Shown here one piece after another: positions 52,101 to 60,851 of a stretch of DNA of 64,000 bases (position 1 is the stretch's first letter; every line of letters begins with the position of its first letter). A program made the translations under genes and the position numbers. The notes under the pieces were generated by a model. It was not told the origin of the DNA and did no database searches. It saw only the letters and a program-made list of their open reading frames with translations. Origin of the DNA: CAZZBK01 sp964652155 (GTDB lineage Bacteria; Planctomycetota; Planctomycetia; Pirellulales; PNKZ01). Location of the stretch: positions 3,319 through 67,318 of the forward strand of contig CAZZBK010000014.1 in NCBI GenBank assembly GCA_964652155.1. The letters are read 5' to 3'.

Positions 52101-52422
52101 GCACCCACTCGCTGAGCAGCGCGATCTCGGCCGCCGGCAGCATTTTCTGCGGCGGCATCTTAAGGTCTTTTTCCGCATGGCTCACGGCCGTGATGAGCAG
52201 GCTGGCCTCAGGCTTGCCTGGAACGACTGCCGGCCCGCTGTCGCCCCCTCGCTGCCAGCCCGATTTCGAGTCGAGCGCCAAGCCCCCCTCGATTTTCTGG
52301 GCGTGCGAATGGCACTCGAAGCAGCGTGCTTTCAAAAGTGGCTCGACCTTGGCCGAGAAAAATTCATCTGCCTGGCATGCTACGCCCCACAGACAAGCAA
52401 CGATGGCCAGCAGGCGTTTCAT
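49183..52422 (-). CDS. PSD1-type protein: cytochrome c-like, DUF1549, DUF1553
   Basis: 1079 aa from ATG 52422 with a Sec signal (KRLLAIVACLWGVACQ). The first 110 residues are the planctomycete cytochrome c domain with a haem motif CFECH and a downstream Met ligand region (KMPPQKML). DUF1549 follows (RLSFVLTGLPPTRELVEQF, FGERFARHWMDVVRY), and after a middle insertion of about 350 residues DUF1553 (PLTARVYVNRVWQWIFGTGLVATSDDFGRLGDRPSHPELLDWLA...). The C-terminus reads GRQPDAREMARWLAALHEL. Upstream gene of the DUF1501 partner. Covalent haem binding is implied by the single CxxCH. Confidence 0.93.
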   Translation of the reverse strand: MKRLLAIVACLWGVACQADEFFSAKVEPLLKARCFECHSHAQKIEGGLALDSKSGWQRGGDSGPAVVPGKPEASLLITAVSHAEKDLKMPPQKMLPAAEIALLSEWVRRGAPDPRVLAVTAGGAELRTSDAWEAEFHKRLDWWSLKPLRHVEPPQVNDPRWAGEPVDRFMRAALDDAKLAPAPPADPQVLLRRLSFVLTGLPPTRELVEQFTASTDISAYEILVEQLLSSPHFGERFARHWMDVVRYTDTYGYEWDNPAKGAYEYRDYLIRAFNDDIGFDQLVREQIAGDLLAPRIHPTTLTQENVIAPMFYHLGEHRHGSSLMFNGIHQDMVNNKIDAFSKAFLATTVACARCHDHKLEAVSQRDYYALAAVFTTPRWTSRVIDMPGRNDQAIARLKELRSAIRAELALQWRSVTITPAALQHTLGDVAKLKPQLHEIEYPLVRLTATDVDAEQAWSRLQKEWQDARTKRQQANKSFIWLADFRSPTIPAGWVIEGDGLREGYVDDATPLVALEGEAVVTRLLPRGYHTHALSSKLPGALRMPPEHVVPGKFVSVNLAGGEYGGTIVLEEHAFQNETVSFLTNVEPQWKSFADAELKNGVQQVTVEFATAPLNPNFPPRTGLAKGLPHADFGYDKRSWLSITGIVTHDAAGAPQDELDQFLTLYSGDAPPSREAAWQRLAVWLNGAVRRWCDGQTRCGDRPLVDWLLAKKLLPNTALPGSKLAALLDEYRGLDQAIAFPRSANSMDERETAKVTYPLNVRGNVDVPGPAVQGDFLQMFAGRNQVAQSTGSGRLELADSLVDPEHPLTARVYVNRVWQWIFGTGLVATSDDFGRLGDRPSHPELLDWLAREFIREGWSTKQLVRRLVKSQTFQQSGVVSQAARERDPGNRLWHHYATRRLEAEAIRDSLLAVSGRLDPALFGRPVLPPRSVEDSPKRLFSGPLDGQGRRSIYLQMSIMDPSKFLVSFNLPDLKLPTGRRDVTNVPTQALVLLNDPMVSAMAQHWSRQLVVDGSDQPEARVRSMFVRALGRQPDAREMARWLAALHELSSHASGDVLRDEAAWQRLAHALFNTKEFIYYR

Positions 52423-52607
52423 GGAGAGCGACAGCCACACAGGGACACTGCCAAACAAGGAGGGCATAGAACCGCCATCTATGATACCCGTTCCGCCTCC
52501 GGATCAGCAAATCTTATCCACAGGCCGCAACAGGTCGATATGAGGATGAGGGGGCCAAGCCAAATTGACGTCCGCTGATCGATCAGGCTACCATAGAAGG
52601 GACCGAA

Positions 52608-54074
52608 ATGTGCCCACCTATGAATCATCACACCGCCGACTATTTGAATATGCCCTCCTTGTCGACAGCGCTGCGCGCATGTAATCGCCGGACCTTTATG
52701 GTCGCGTCGAGCGTTGGCTTTGCCGGACTCCAGTTCGGCCAGCCATCACTTGCCGCGGACGTTGCCGCCGCGCCGCGACGTCAGGGCCCGGCCCGATCGA
52801 CCATTTTGTTCTTTTTGTGCGGCGGCGCGTCGCATGTCGACACCTGGGACATGAAGCCCGACGCTCCTAACGAGTATCGCGGGCCATTTGATCCGATCGC
52901 CACGTCGGCACCGGGCATCCAGTTGAGCGAACACTTGCCGCTGCTCGCCCAGCAGGCGCATCACCTGGCCATCGTCCGTTCCATTCGATCCAGCGTATCC
53001 ACGAACGATCATCATGCGGGGTACTATTACAATCTGACGGGGCATGTGCCCGACCCGAGCTTTTTGAGTCTTGGGAACAACCGCACCCCGTATGCCGATG
53101 ACTGGCCCTACATGGGTTGCGTCGTGGCTTCCAAGCGTCCGGCGAGCCGCGATTTGCCCAACGCCCTGACGCTGCCGCACATGCCGAGCCGCGCGCCCTA
53201 CACCCGGCCCGGGCAGTTTGCCGCGAAGTTGGGTGTCGAGCACGATCCGCTGTATGTGAACGGTAGCGTCAACAAGCCGCTGGAGTTTCAGGCCCCGTCG
53301 CTCGTGTTGCAGGGGGACATTGACGTCGCGCGGCTCCAGGACCGCCGGCAACTGTTGCGCACGCTCGACGACGCGCGTCAGTCAAGCGACCAATTTGCCG
53401 AACATCATCGCTGGTCGCAGCAGCAGGCCAGGGCAATGAAGTTGCTGAGTTCATCGCGAACCAGGGCGGCATTCAATGTCGCCGACGAGTCGGTGACGCT
53501 GCGTGAACGGTACGGCTCGACGATCAACGGCACGAGCCTGATTATGGCGCGGCGGCTCGTCGAGGCGGGTGTGCCATTCATTACCGTGTTTTGGATGGAA
53601 AACGAGAAGATTGCCAATAAATGCAAGAGTGCCGGCGGCTGGGACACGCACGGCAACAACTTTAATTGCTTGCGAGAGCATTTGCTCCCCGAGTTCGATC
53701 GCGGGTTCTCGGCGCTGATCGCCGATTTACATGACCGGGGCTTGCTTGACGAGACGCTGCTGATGGTCACGAGCGAAATGGGACGTCAGCCTAAGATCGG
53801 CGACCGGCGCTCAGGGGGTGTATCTGGCGCGGGACGCGACCACTGGACACATTGCATGAGCGTGCTGCTCGCCGGGGGCGGCATCCGCGGTGGCCAGGCC
53901 TATGGCAGCAGCGACCGGCGCGGCGAGTACCCCGCCGATCGGCCCATCACACCCGCTCATGTGGCCAAAACCGTCTACCATGCGATGGGCGTGCACGATC
54001 TCGAAGCCCGAGACCGTGACGGCCGCGTCTTCAATCTGCTGGCCGAGGGTGAGCCCCTGACCGCACTTTTCTAG
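52608..54074 (+). CDS. DUF1501 family secreted protein (solo copy)
   Basis: 488 aa from ATG 52608, preceded by AAGGGA. Tat signal NRRTFMVASSVGFAGLQ lies about 35 residues from the start, so a later ATG (52620 or 52650) is also possible. Motifs: FFLCGGASHVDTWDMKPDAPNEYRGPFDP, YYYNLTGHVPD, TSEMGRQPKI and GRDHWTHCMSVLLAGGGIRGG. It diverges from the PSD1/DUF1501 pair but has no PSD1 of its own on this strand. Confidence 0.93.
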   Translation: MCPPMNHHTADYLNMPSLSTALRACNRRTFMVASSVGFAGLQFGQPSLAADVAAAPRRQGPARSTILFFLCGGASHVDTWDMKPDAPNEYRGPFDPIATSAPGIQLSEHLPLLAQQAHHLAIVRSIRSSVSTNDHHAGYYYNLTGHVPDPSFLSLGNNRTPYADDWPYMGCVVASKRPASRDLPNALTLPHMPSRAPYTRPGQFAAKLGVEHDPLYVNGSVNKPLEFQAPSLVLQGDIDVARLQDRRQLLRTLDDARQSSDQFAEHHRWSQQQARAMKLLSSSRTRAAFNVADESVTLRERYGSTINGTSLIMARRLVEAGVPFITVFWMENEKIANKCKSAGGWDTHGNNFNCLREHLLPEFDRGFSALIADLHDRGLLDETLLMVTSEMGRQPKIGDRRSGGVSGAGRDHWTHCMSVLLAGGGIRGGQAYGSSDRRGEYPADRPITPAHVAKTVYHAMGVHDLEARDRDGRVFNLLAEGEPLTALF

Positions 54075-54138
54075 TCGTCGCCAGGCGTTTCCCGATCGGT
54101 GGCCGTCCCCTACAATGCAGTGGGAGTGACGGAGCACG

Positions 54139-56946
54139 ATGCCAATTCGACGCGAGTTTTTACCCTGGCCACAGCCACCCATGAGCGCCGCGGTGGCGTA
54201 TCTTGTGGGCCGTTACGCCCAGGGTGCGACACTCGACTTCTCGCGCGTCATCATCGCCACGAGCGGTGCCGAGGCTGGCCGACGGTTGCTCGAACGGATC
54301 GTTACGGTGGCCGAGAGCGCTCAACGCGCCGTCATCCCTCCGGAGATTGTCACGCTCGGGCAATTGCCTGAAAAGCTCTACATTCCGAAGCGGCCTTTTG
54401 CGAACGACCTGACTCAGCAGTTCACCTGGGTCGAGGCATTGCGGGCACTGGATGCCACGGAGTTGAGCCCGCTGCTCCCATTTCCTCCGCCGGAGGACGA
54501 TCGCCTCGGCCTCCTGGCAATCGCGAAGATGCTCGCGGCGCTGCACAAAGAGTTAGCCGCCGCGCGGCATGCGTTTGCCGACGTGCTCGCGTGCGGAAAA
54601 CGACTCCCCTCCTTTACCGAGCAAGCGCGCTGGCAGGTGCTCAGCCGCTTGCAGCTCGATTACTTGCGGCGGCTCGACGAACTGGAACTATGGGACATTC
54701 AGACGGCGCGCATCGAGGCCATTCGACTCGGCGAGTGTGAAACCGATCGCGACATCCTGCTGCTCGGCACGGTCGACATGACACAAACGCTCCGTGGCAT
54801 GCTCGATGCCCCCAAGGTCGTCGACCACGTGACGGCCCTGATCTCCGCGCCAACCGCCTGGGCCGATCGCTTCGATTCGCACGGTTGCCTGGTGAGCGAG
54901 CGGTGGATCGACGAGGTGATCGACATCGACGATGATCGGATTGAAATTGTCGACGGGCCAGGCGATCAGGCCGACGCTGTCGTGCGTGAAATAGCCCGAT
55001 ACCAGGGGCGCTTTTCGGCCGACGAGATAACGATCGGCTTGGCCGACGAGCGGCTCGTCCCTTGGATTCAACAGCGGCTCGACGAGTGCGGGCTGACAGG
55101 CCGGTTCGGGGCGGGCATGTCGCTCGTCCGCTCGGGAGTATGCAAGTTGCTCACCGAGTTGACCGCGTGGCTCGATGGCCGACCGACCACCGCACTGACC
55201 GCGCTCGTGCGCCATCCGCATCTGGAGCGTGCCTTGCGAATGGCTGGGGCGGACGATGCGTTGCTCAGCCTGTGCGACGCCTATGTGAGCGAGCACCTGC
55301 CGGCGCGGATTGACGAGCGGTTGCTTAAGGCCCGGGGGACACCAGTGTGGTTGCGGAATCTTGTGGACACCATCGACCAATGGACCACGGCGCTGCAAGG
55401 TGAACCACGTCCGCTCGGCGACTGGGGCGAGGCTGTTGTCGGAGTGCTGATCGCCATCTATGGTCAGCGCGAGTTGCACGCGCATGACGAGACCGATCGA
55501 CAAACCCTCGCGGCGTGTGACGCCATCGAGCGACATTGTCGGCTGTGGCGTGAGGTGCCTCGCACGCTCGCGCCACGGGTATCCGGCAGCGAGGCGTTGA
55601 CGTTATTGCTCGAAGCGCTCTCGGTCGAGTTGATTCCAGAACGCACCGCGCCGGGCTCGATCGAACTGCTCGGCTGGCTCGAACTACCACTGGACGACGC
55701 GCCGGCGCTCGTGGTCGTCGGGTGCAACGAGGGGATTGTCCCCCAGTCGTGCAATGGCGATACGTTTTTGCCGAATGAATTGCGGCGGCGGCTGCATGTC
55801 GAGGACAACGACCAGCGTTACGCGCGCGACGCCTATGCGCTGGGCGTGTTGGCTGCCACGCGAACCGAGTTGCGGGTGATCGCGGGTCGCCGCGACAGCG
55901 AGCGCCAGCCGCTGATTCCCAGCCGATTGCTGCTGGCCACGCACGACGATCGCTTGGCCTGCCGCACGATGCGATTCTTTTCGCAGCCACCCTCGCGGAG
56001 GCCGTTGGTGCTGCCGCGCTCGATTGTCAGCGGTGCACAGCAACCCCGCTTCGCGATCCCTCACCCAAAGCCGCTCCCTGCGCCGATCGACTCGATGCGC
56101 GTGACCGAGTTTCGCGATTACATCGCGTGTCCGTATCGATATTACTTGCGGCACGTGCTCAAGCTGAAGGCATTCGACGACACGTCGCACGAACTGGACG
56201 ACGCGCAATTTGGTTCGCTGATTCATGACGTGCTCAAGGCGTTCGGCGAGAGCGACTTGCGAGACACCCGTCAACAAGGCACGCTGGAAGACTTTTTATC
56301 CGGCACGCTCGAAGAACTCGTCGCGGAGCGTTTCCCTGGCCACGCGATGAGCGCCGTCGAGGTGCAAATCGAGCAAGTGCATCGCCGTTTGCAAGCTTTT
56401 GCCGCTTGGCAAGTTGAGCGCAGCCGCAACGGGTTTCGCATTTGCTATGTCGAGCACGAAGCGCTCGAGTCGTCGTTCGAGGTCGATGGCCGAGCGATCA
56501 AACTGCGGGGGCGTATCGACCGTATCGACCATTGCGACGCGACGGGCTGTTGGGAGTTACTGGACTATAAGACCGGCCGGGCCGCGACCTCGCCCGAGGC
56601 TGCGCACTACGCCAAGAACCGGGGCTGGATCGACTTGCAGTTGCCCCTCTACTTGCACTTGGCGAGGGATTTGAACTTGCCGGGCCAGATTCGGTTGGGC
56701 TATATCTTGGTCCCGGAAAAGCTCGCCGAGGTCCAATCTAAGTTGGCCGATTGGGATCAGGCCGCGCTGGCCGAGGCGTATGAGGAAGCGCGGCGCATCG
56801 TGCGATGCGTTCGGCAGGAGATCTTTTGGCCCCCAAACCGCGAGCCGCCGCCATTTAGCGAGCCATTCGCGGGCATTTGTCTCGACGATCAGTTTGCCAG
56901 CGCGATGCTGCCAGCAACCGGCGACGATGACGAGGAGGACGACTGA
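54139..56946 (+). CDS. addB: AddB-like helicase/nuclease subunit
   Basis: 935 aa. The N-terminal part is the helicase-like domain of AddB/RexB with little motif conservation (IIATSGAEAGRRLLERIV, LLGTVDMTQTL, VVVGCNEGIVPQSCNGDTFLPNE). From about residue 655 the PD-(D/E)XK nuclease follows: VTEFRDYIACPYRYYLRHVLKL, FGSLIHDVLKAFGES, LRGRIDRIDHCDATGCWELLDYKTGRA. Catalytic Asp and Lys of the nuclease are present. AddB Fe-S cluster cysteines in CxxC spacing were not seen, so the cluster may be absent. Overlaps addA by one base. Confidence 0.87.
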   Translation: MPIRREFLPWPQPPMSAAVAYLVGRYAQGATLDFSRVIIATSGAEAGRRLLERIVTVAESAQRAVIPPEIVTLGQLPEKLYIPKRPFANDLTQQFTWVEALRALDATELSPLLPFPPPEDDRLGLLAIAKMLAALHKELAAARHAFADVLACGKRLPSFTEQARWQVLSRLQLDYLRRLDELELWDIQTARIEAIRLGECETDRDILLLGTVDMTQTLRGMLDAPKVVDHVTALISAPTAWADRFDSHGCLVSERWIDEVIDIDDDRIEIVDGPGDQADAVVREIARYQGRFSADEITIGLADERLVPWIQQRLDECGLTGRFGAGMSLVRSGVCKLLTELTAWLDGRPTTALTALVRHPHLERALRMAGADDALLSLCDAYVSEHLPARIDERLLKARGTPVWLRNLVDTIDQWTTALQGEPRPLGDWGEAVVGVLIAIYGQRELHAHDETDRQTLAACDAIERHCRLWREVPRTLAPRVSGSEALTLLLEALSVELIPERTAPGSIELLGWLELPLDDAPALVVVGCNEGIVPQSCNGDTFLPNELRRRLHVEDNDQRYARDAYALGVLAATRTELRVIAGRRDSERQPLIPSRLLLATHDDRLACRTMRFFSQPPSRRPLVLPRSIVSGAQQPRFAIPHPKPLPAPIDSMRVTEFRDYIACPYRYYLRHVLKLKAFDDTSHELDDAQFGSLIHDVLKAFGESDLRDTRQQGTLEDFLSGTLEELVAERFPGHAMSAVEVQIEQVHRRLQAFAAWQVERSRNGFRICYVEHEALESSFEVDGRAIKLRGRIDRIDHCDATGCWELLDYKTGRAATSPEAAHYAKNRGWIDLQLPLYLHLARDLNLPGQIRLGYILVPEKLAEVQSKLADWDQAALAEAYEEARRIVRCVRQEIFWPPNREPPPFSEPFAGICLDDQFASAMLPATGDDDEEDD

Positions 56947-59867
56947 TGTCTCCACGAGCCGGTTTTTCGCATCTCGTGATCCGCGCATCGGCCGGGACCG
57001 GCAAGACTTTCCGGCTCGCGCATCGTTACCTGGGGCTCATCGCCGCCGGCGAGCGCGCCGACCACATCTTGGCCGTCACGTTTGCTCGCAAGGCGGCGGG
57101 CGAGATCCTCGACCGCGTACTCGTGCGACTGGCCGAGGCGGTCGAACGCGACGAGGTGCGACAGGACTTGGCCAAGCATTTGCAACTCGCCGGACTGCGA
57201 AAGAAAGATTGCCAACAATGGCTCCGCACGCTTGTCGGCCGCCTGCATCGACTACGTGTCGGTACGCTCGATAGCCTGTTCGTGCAACTCGCCGGACATT
57301 TTAGTTTTGAACTCGGACTGCCCCCCCTGTGGCGCATCACCGATGAGCAAGAAGCAACCACTTTACGCGATCGGGCCATCGACGCGCTGCTGGCCAACGA
57401 GTCGGCCAGCGACGCGGTAGAACTCATGCACATGCTGAACAAGGGTGAAGCCCAACGCAAAATCAGCGAGCAACTGCGTAAATTGGTGGACGAGCTCTAC
57501 GAGTTGTTTCGTCACAGCGATGCGCAAGCCTGGACTCGGCTGGCGCGACGGACCCAACTCGAACCCGGCGAGTTGCATGCGGCCATCGATCGGCTCGTGC
57601 AACTCGACTTCCGCGACAACAAGAATTGGAGCAAATCCCATCTAAGTGACATCTCCGCTGTCAACGCTCGGGATTGGGACACTTTCATTAGTAAAGGTCT
57701 CGCCAGCAAAATTGTCGCGGGCGAACTCTCGTATTACAGGAAGCCCATCGAGCCGCACATCGTCGAGGTCTATGAACCGCTCATTGCGGAGGCAAAGGCG
57801 TCGATCATCAATCGCCTTGTCAGGCAAAACGAAGCCACCTACGGGCTGCTCAAGCGTTACGATCGAGAAATCCGCCGACTGAAACATGAGCACCGCGCGC
57901 TGCGGTTCGATGACGTGACCTACACGCTCTCGCAGGCCCTCTCACAGCAGCGACTACCGGCGACGGCCTTCCGCTTTGATGCCCAGATCGAGCATCTGCT
58001 GCTCGACGAGTTTCAGGACACCTCGCGTCAGCAGTGGCATATCCTTCGGCCGATCGCTCAGCAGATCACCGCGAGCGACCGGCACGAGTCTTTCTTCTGT
58101 GTCGGCGATGTGAAGCAAGCCATCTACGGTTGGCGCGGCGGCGAAGCTGAGATCTTCGAGGCGCTCAGCGCCGAGCTCACGGGCATCACGGTCGAGCCAC
58201 TCGACAAAAGCTACCGAAGCAGCCCAGTGGTGATGGATGCGGTCAATCAAATCTTTGCGAGTTTGCCTGGCAATCCGGCGACCAGTGACTTTGGGCAGGT
58301 TGTTCAGCGTTGGCAAGGACGGTTTCAGCCCCACTCGACCGACCGGACCGACTACCCTGGCCATGTGCGTCTGCTGGTCGCTCCGCTGGCCCAAGAGGGA
58401 GAGAAACAATCCCGGGTGACGCTCGAATGTGCCGCCGCGGAAATTGCCCGGCTGGCCGAGGATAATCCCGGCCGCTCGATGGGAGTCCTCGTGCGAAAAA
58501 ACAAGACCGTCGCCCAAATCATGTACTTGCTCCGGTCTCGGCACAATCTCGCAGCCAGCGAAGAAGGGGGCAATCCGCTGACCGACTCGCTCGCGGTGTC
58601 CGTGGTTCTCGCGCTGCTCAAGCTGGCCGATCACCCCGGCGACACGATCGCCCGTTTTCACGTCGGTCACACCCCCTTGGGCGCGGCAGTGGGCTTGACC
58701 GACGATACCGACAACGCGGTCGCGCTGCGGGTCTCGCGTTCCATTCGCGCGCAGCTCTTAGAGCAGGGGTATGGCTCAACGATCTACGGTTGGCTGCCGG
58801 CACTGGCCACATGGTGTGACGATCGCGAGTTGGGTCGCGCGCGGCAGTTGGTCGAGTTGGCCTATCGCTACGACGCCGATGCGACCCTTCGTTGCGATGA
58901 CTTCGCGGCGCTCGTCAACTCGCAGAAGGTTGAGGACCCTCGCGCGGCCCCCATTCGCGTCATGACCGTGCATCAGTCGAAAGGCTTGCAGTTCGATATC
59001 GTCGTGTTGCCTGAACTGGACGTGCGGCTCAAAGGACAACCGCCGCGAGTGGTCGTCGGGCGCAGCGCGGTCGATGGCTCGGTCGAGCGTGTGTGTCGCT
59101 ACGTCGGCCAGGAGGAGCAATCGCTATTGCCCAGCGAGTTCCAGGANNNNNNNNNNNNNNNNNNNNNNNNNNNNNNNNNNNNNNNNNNNNNNNNNNNNNN
59201 NNNNNNNNNNNNNNNNNNNNNNNNNNNNNNNNNNNNNNNNNNNNNNGGCCTGGCCGGGGGACCAACCGTCTCGCTCTCACAACGCCTGCGCCGCGAGTCA
59301 ACCCACGGCGAGCGGTTTGGCTCACTCATCCATGCGCTCTTTGAGCACGTCGGCTGGCTGGACGACGGTTTGCCCGATGAGTCATTATTGAATGCCGCGC
59401 TCAGCAAGCTGCAAGTCAACGAACGCGAACGGGGCGAAGCCCTCGAGCGGTTCCGCGACATGCTGCAACAGCCAATCGTTCGCAAGACTCTGTCGCGCGG
59501 CGAGTACGACCCCGCCGAGGCGCAAATCGAGGCTCCGTACGTGACGCGTTCGCTCCGCAACGAGCCCGTGCGGCTTGAGGTTCAGCGCGAACGACCGTTT
59601 GTCGTGCGACGCGAGTCGGCGCTGCTGCACGGCACGATCGATCGCCTAGTGCTGCTGTATCAAGGTGAGCAACTCATGGCCGCCGACGTGATCGACTTCA
59701 AGACCGATCGGCTCGCGGACTCTGCGGCCGTCGACGCGGCGCTGGCCATTTATCGGCCACAACTCGAAGCCTACCGCTATGCGGTGGCCCAGTGGACCCA
59801 CTTGCCTATCGCGCGAATTTCGGCGCGACTGCTGTTCCTCGGCCGCGATGAAGTCCGATCGATCTAA
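56946..59867 (+). CDS. addA: AddA-like UvrD-type helicase/nuclease, interrupted by assembly gap
   Basis: Motor subunit of AddAB, which resects double-strand breaks for recombination. Helicase motifs: IRASAGTGKTFRLAHRYL (Walker A), VTFARKAAGEIL, LLLDEFQDTSRQQW (motif II), FFCVGDVKQAIYGWRGGEAE (III), MTVHQSKGLQFDIVVLPEL (V). The 100-N gap at 59147-59246 falls where motif VI and the linker should be. After it the nuclease domain is visible: ERFGSLIHALFEH, LLHGTIDRLVLL, AADVIDFKTDRL and YRPQLEAYRYAV. The encoded length is therefore unknown; visible residues total about 940 against about 1150 in typical AddA. Starts at 56946, one base inside addB's stop. Confidence 0.9.
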   Translation: MSPRAGFSHLVIRASAGTGKTFRLAHRYLGLIAAGERADHILAVTFARKAAGEILDRVLVRLAEAVERDEVRQDLAKHLQLAGLRKKDCQQWLRTLVGRLHRLRVGTLDSLFVQLAGHFSFELGLPPLWRITDEQEATTLRDRAIDALLANESASDAVELMHMLNKGEAQRKISEQLRKLVDELYELFRHSDAQAWTRLARRTQLEPGELHAAIDRLVQLDFRDNKNWSKSHLSDISAVNARDWDTFISKGLASKIVAGELSYYRKPIEPHIVEVYEPLIAEAKASIINRLVRQNEATYGLLKRYDREIRRLKHEHRALRFDDVTYTLSQALSQQRLPATAFRFDAQIEHLLLDEFQDTSRQQWHILRPIAQQITASDRHESFFCVGDVKQAIYGWRGGEAEIFEALSAELTGITVEPLDKSYRSSPVVMDAVNQIFASLPGNPATSDFGQVVQRWQGRFQPHSTDRTDYPGHVRLLVAPLAQEGEKQSRVTLECAAAEIARLAEDNPGRSMGVLVRKNKTVAQIMYLLRSRHNLAASEEGGNPLTDSLAVSVVLALLKLADHPGDTIARFHVGHTPLGAAVGLTDDTDNAVALRVSRSIRAQLLEQGYGSTIYGWLPALATWCDDRELGRARQLVELAYRYDADATLRCDDFAALVNSQKVEDPRAAPIRVMTVHQSKGLQFDIVVLPELDVRLKGQPPRVVVGRSAVDGSVERVCRYVGQEEQSLLPSEFQXXXXXXXXXXXXXXXXXXXXXXXXXXXXXXXXXXGLAGGPTVSLSQRLRRESTHGERFGSLIHALFEHVGWLDDGLPDESLLNAALSKLQVNERERGEALERFRDMLQQPIVRKTLSRGEYDPAEAQIEAPYVTRSLRNEPVRLEVQRERPFVVRRESALLHGTIDRLVLLYQGEQLMAADVIDFKTDRLADSAAVDAALAIYRPQLEAYRYAVAQWTHLPIARISARLLFLGRDEVRSI
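59147..59246. other. Assembly gap (100 N) inside addA
   Basis: Second run of exactly 100 N. It removes the motif VI region of AddA. The sequence after the gap is in frame with that before it when N are counted, which is a coincidence and not evidence of the true length. Confidence 0.98.
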
Positions 59868-59897
59868 CACAGCCACGCCGTGCTCGCCGAGCGATGC

Positions 59898-60785
59898 TTA
59901 CTTGCCGCTCAGATACCGCTTCTCGATCTTCACGGCCACGGTGCCAATCGCGTAGTAGCCGACCGACGAACCGGCCACGTGCGTGAGCAGGTCGAAGGCC
60001 CGCCAACGATCCCAGCCGTAATCGGCCTCCATCCACAGCGCCAGTTGAGCGCTCGCCAAGGCAAATGACCGTTCCATCGGACAGCCGCTGACGACGACCA
60101 TGATCTCGTCGGGGGTTTCAATGCGCGGCCAAGCGATCTTTCGTCCCTTGTTGAGCGCAACGGTGATCGTCGACACGCTGGGCATTTCCAAGCCGCTGGC
60201 CGACAGCTCCCCTTGTCCCATCGCGGCGTGAGCGTCTCCCAAATACAAGTAGCCTCCGGTGACATAGACGGGCAGATAGACCGTGCTGAGCGGGCGGACC
60301 TCGACGATATCCATGTTGCCGCCGTGAGGGCCGGCGGGAATGGTCGACGGCACGCCCCAGTCGGGCGCGGTGCCGATGCAGCCGAGCATCGGGCGATACG
60401 GTATTTTCACCGTCTCGCTCCAGTGGATGAGGCCGTCGCGGATCGGGCAGACGTGGGTCCCGTGCGGACAGTCGCCTCCCAGCCACTCGGCAAGCATGCG
60501 GGCCTCGCCAGTGCGCGTGGCACATTGGCCAATGGTGGGTTGAATGTCGTGAATGGTCACGGCGAGTGAATCGCCTGGCTCGGCCCCTTCGATCCAGATG
60601 GGCCCGGTCTGTGGGTTGCCCTTGGGTTGCTTGACCTTGTCGCGGCGGTCGTCGTTCGTGCGAACCTGACCGCTGAAAGCATCTTCGGCCTCGACGATGA
60701 TCGTTTCGCCCGAGGTGATGCGGAGCCGTGGCTCGTTATGTCGACTGAACTCGTAATAGAGGGGACCGGCCGTCAAGCGTTTCAT
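59898..60785 (-). CDS. Acetamidase/formamidase family amidohydrolase
   Basis: 295 aa, no signal peptide. The FmdA_AmdA family pattern is present: GETIIVEAEDAFSGQV near residue 26, GNPQTGPIWIEGAEPGDSLAVTIHDI, then MLGCIGTAPDWGVPSTIPAGPHGGNMDI and LYLGDAHAAMGQGELSASGLE. The metal-binding His/Asp residues sit in the PHGGNMD and GDAHAAMGQGE motifs. It hydrolyses short-chain amides such as formamide or acetamide to ammonia and the acid. It lies 66 bases after the TIGR03032 gene on the same strand. Confidence 0.94.
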   Translation of the reverse strand: MKRLTAGPLYYEFSRHNEPRLRITSGETIIVEAEDAFSGQVRTNDDRRDKVKQPKGNPQTGPIWIEGAEPGDSLAVTIHDIQPTIGQCATRTGEARMLAEWLGGDCPHGTHVCPIRDGLIHWSETVKIPYRPMLGCIGTAPDWGVPSTIPAGPHGGNMDIVEVRPLSTVYLPVYVTGGYLYLGDAHAAMGQGELSASGLEMPSVSTITVALNKGRKIAWPRIETPDEIMVVVSGCPMERSFALASAQLALWMEADYGWDRWRAFDLLTHVAGSSVGYYAIGTVAVKIEKRYLSGK

Positions 60786-60851
60786 GCGAACAAATCTCCC
60801 AAGATGATTCCAGCGGTAACAAGTTGATCGCGGCGCAGATGCCGATGGATG

